Shown: piece by piece, positions 61,178 to 64,000 of the stretch
Position numbering within the stretch: position 1 is the first letter of the stretch
Layout of the letters: each line of letters opens with the position of its first letter
Assembly (NCBI GenBank): GCA_050084515.1
Contig: CM114271.1
Location: forward strand, 45,384,001-45,448,000
Length of the DNA stretch: 64,000 bases
From: Blasia pusilla
Taxonomy: Eukaryota > Marchantiophyta > Marchantiopsida > Blasiales
Direction: 5' to 3'
The notes under the pieces: model-generated
The model's database searches: none
What the model was told of the DNA's origin: nothing
What the model saw: the letters and a program-made list of their open reading frames with translations, nothing else
Position numbers and translations under genes: made by a program

Positions 61178-61431
61178 GGGGGTGTCATAATATTGCCTGT
61201 CGGGAATCGTCCGGGTGAGGGGGTTGGCCCGGATAGTCACTGGGGGGGCAGTTTTGTGCTGGCCCGTGTATGTCAGCTGCCAGCCTTAAATCCACGAATA
61301 CCCGAGAAGAACTGCAAATGGGACGGGAGCGATTCTTCCAAGGAGCGCCAAAACGTTTGCCTGAGCTACCCGTTTGGGATCCTTGGATAGAGAGACACTA
61401 AAATCCCGGATAGGGGTATTATGACACCCCC
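61178..61431. mobile_element. 254-bp MITE with TA target duplication
   Basis: The left end GGGGGTGTCATAATA and the right end TATTATGACACCCCC are perfect 15-bp inverted repeats, followed by weaker matches. TA flanks both sides (61176-61177, 61432-61433), as expected for Tc1/mariner-type insertion. The interior is GC-rich and has no meaningful frame. The flanking DNA is more AT-rich, which supports insertion. Confidence 0.75.
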
Positions 61432-61433
61432 TA

Positions 61434-63068
61434 ATGTCTCCTATTATCTTCGTGTGTGGAACTCCCATGACATGAGGACTCCTATGTCGCATGAATAGGC
61501 AGTTACACTGGTTTTACTTTCTATACGAAAATTGGCCGTAGAAGTGTGGTTGTACTTGCGAACGATGCTTTGACAAGGACTGTAGTCGCCAGTCAGGGAG
61601 GTTTTGTCACACGGGACACCACTTCAACAGTCTAATGAGCCACTGGTGATATCGTACTAAGTGCATATATAGTTGCAGCTAAAATTCAAGCGATAGGATC
61701 TCCACTTTTGTAAGAAATTCAGAAATGGGATTAATCATAACCTATGGAATAACGATGCAGCGTGTGACGAATCTGGACGTCTTTGACTTCGAAAGTGATG
61801 TCTGTTCCCCACATGTGTTTGTACCTTTGAACTCGAAGAATGAAACACCACGTCCATTTCTGCCATTAGCTTTTAGTCCCCAATAGTCATGCTACTGCTC
61901 TCTTTCCTACAAAATCATCGCCTTCAATTTCGAAGAAGATAGCGCCCACCGCTGTTTGTGGTCTTCCACGGATCGTGTTAGTCACTTGGATGATACTTGG
62001 AGCTAATCAGATGTTCAATCGCAAATGTAAGGCAGGTAACAGTGGTTATTTGTTTCACTGCATACTCAAACTTCTCTTTGCGGAACGACCAAGTTAGTTG
62101 TAAATTGATGAATGACTCGGTGCTTTACATTGCTTTCAAGTTCGTTGTGGTTAGATTTTGTGGATGTGCCCATTTGGTGACATGAACATTTGTACATTGT
62201 AGATCTTGTGCAAACATCTTTATAATTATTGAAGGATAACGTTTTGTTAGTTTATCACTTCCCATGACTAGTAATACTTTGGGCAGCAAGAAGCCAAAAC
62301 ATATTTATCATGAACATAAAATATTTAGATAAGAAGATATATTTTGGCACAAGAAGCAAAGAAAATGTTCAGATTATTATTTTTTTGCTGCTGAATCTAT
62401 ATTATTATTGGAGAATGTTTGGTCATTTTACAAATTCCGCTCCTCTTGACATTTGGCTCGTCGTGTTGGCCAATAGGATTGTTTGAAATTAATTTAAAAT
62501 GACATTTTCCAACTTTTTGAGTTAATTTTGGGAGGTAATTCAAATCTAGTAGGAATATAATACAATATGACCCAATAACACTTCCTGCTTGACATACGAC
62601 ATATATTAGTGTTATATTACAAGATGACATCTTCTTGATGTTTGAGTGGATCATTATGCACCATAGGTATGTGTATGCCGCATCTCAAAAAATAAAATGA
62701 TTAAATTGAAGGGTAACAAAATAAAATTCTTATGCCGGTTTCAAATTGTTGTATTGATTTCAATTAAAAAAATTGGCTTGAAACAACTAGAAAATAACAT
62801 TCAATGAATGCTTGTAGATGTATGGAAACTATGATACATTATGAAATATCTAATCATATGGGACGATCGAAATTTTATTCCATGTATTCTATTGATTTTT
62901 TCGCACTCATCTTTTTTTTTGGAATAAATTTCAATTCATTATCCATAGGTCTATTGCCAAGATTATTAATAAGTCTCAATGTCACATGTACTTACTTTAT
63001 AAGATACAATTTACTTGCTTGTGTATGCATCTCGTTATCAATTTTTGTGTGTTGCATTGTCTATTCTA
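61434..63068. other. Intergenic DNA, no gene recognised
   Basis: AT content rises to the right. The frame at 62804-63076 on plus (90 codons, hydrophobic) has no support from motifs or neighbours. Nothing else was identified. Confidence 0.35.
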
Positions 63069-63640
63069 GACTTTGAGTTTTGATTTTATCTTGGAAGGCA
63101 AATGACCACATCTACTAAGAAAGAGGAGGAGGGTCTCACCATAAGCTATTCCTCTAACTTTCAATCAGATTCAATGGTGGAAATAGATTTTGGCATGAGA
63201 TGAGTGTGAGAATTCAAAAAAAGCAAATTGATGTGTATCTAAGCTCCTCTTGATCTTCTTTCAAGTTCCTTTCATGAGCTATTTTTTCAAGTACTTTATC
63301 ATAAATCATGAAAGTTAGCCACAACATGCTCCCACGCCTTAAGAACCCAAAGAAAAAACAGATCTCGAATCGCTCACTTGTGCATTGAATTAAGAATGAG
63401 TCTATCAGACTCTATCTAGCCATTTACATCCTCTTCTTCTTTCAATTTCCTTTTCAATGGCTTTTTTTAAATTATAATTTCAATATAAATCATGAAAGTT
63501 TGTCACAACATGCCTCCAAGTCTTAAGAACTTAAGAAAAAAAATCCTAAAATTTCCCACCTATATATTGAATTAAAAAATGAGAAATCCTAGATTTAAAA
63601 TTTGAGTTTGGGTTTTATCTTGGAAGGTAAATTGCCAGGA
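63069..63640. repeat. Diverged tandem duplication, about 190-bp unit
   Basis: 63240-63400 and 63428-63583 share TCTTCTTTCAA, ATAAATCATGAAAGTT, CACAACATGC and a CTTAAGAAC segment followed by an A-run and TTGAATTAA. The flanks also share TTTTATCTTGGAAGG (63082 and 63615), so the duplicated unit may be larger. There is no coding frame. Confidence 0.55.
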
Positions 63641-63958
63641 TAGGCCCTTTTGAAAGATATATGAAGGCTTTGTCTATTGCCTCATGGAGGGGATTCCTAA
63701 GTTACTTTTGGTACATTATCTTATTTTGTTTTGTTTTGTTCCTTCCACTTCTAAGTTCTTAATCATTTTTTTTCTTTTGACACTTCTATCATGGCCATTT
63801 TCATGACTTTTATGGAGGTTTCCGAGATTACATTGAGGCCTATAAGGATCTTGTTAGATAGTCATACCTATCTATTACTTTGGAAGTGATCTATGTGTAT
63901 AGATCTCCCTTGTCTTTAGGAGTGGCATTCTTGGATATGTGCTACTTGTCATATGTTT

Positions 63959-64000
63959 TACTAGTGGGCAACCTGTGCTATGCACAAGAGTGAATGGACT
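63959..64000. mobile_element. MITE terminus at window edge
   Basis: TACTAGTGGGCAACCTGTGC continues ATGCACAAGAGTGAATGGA in the pattern of the right end (minus strand) of the element at 23725-24096, with about 80% identity over 36 bases. The element continues beyond the window. Confidence 0.5.

Overview
The window reads as nuclear DNA of a land plant. Both protein genes have spliced, stop-free exons with plant-like GT-AG introns. One encodes the plant form of the TEX2/Nvj2 lipid-transfer protein. The interior holds plant-type transposon relics: Ty3/gypsy, Ty1/copia, PIF/Harbinger, Mutator and MITEs. Short introns and wide gene spacing would suit a non-flowering plant such as a bryophyte, lycophyte or fern, but that is inference and I cannot name a species.

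Layout: (1) 0.7-6.35 kb, minus strand: a large, acidic, serine-rich, probably nuclear protein. Three copies of a ~75-residue module sit at phase-0 exon boundaries, and the C-terminal GILK/Cys/coiled-coil module resembles an uncharacterised plant family. A GC-rich region upstream (7.5-8.2 kb) holds a perfect E2F-type palindrome. (2) 10.9-13.9 kb: a decayed two-gene PIF/Harbinger element. (3) 13.9-16.5 kb: gag of a gypsy element, minus strand. (4) 16.6-19.1 kb: LTR-like and dispersed repeats. (5) 19.6-22.4 kb: a GC-richer coding-like segment of unknown origin beside a decayed MULE transposase. (6) 22.4-34.4 kb: AT-rich DNA with a MITE, a dispersed repeat carrying a 68-bp (AG)n tract, and a copia reverse-transcriptase fragment. 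(7) 34.5-40.0 kb: a gypsy element that kept gag and protease but lost RT and integrase. (8) 40.4-43.4 and 49.8-51.9 kb: two arrays of the same ~180-bp satellite, separated by a gypsy nest (43.4-49.8 kb) that kept RT, RNase H and integrase but lost most of gag and protease. (9) 54.1-59.7 kb, plus strand: a complete seven-exon gene for an 893-residue TM-PH-SMP protein, with one inferred GC-AG intron. (10) 59.7-64.0 kb: intergenic DNA with a TA-flanked MITE, a tandem duplication and a MITE terminus at the window edge.

The two host genes are about 48 kb apart and face outward, with no sign of joint function. All mobile-element coding regions carry stops, frameshifts or deletions. I found no rRNA, tRNA or CRISPR. 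I cannot point to a clearly new biological system. The strongest leads are the exon triplication in the first gene, the satellite array apparently split by a retroelement nest, and the complementary deletions of two related gypsy elements.
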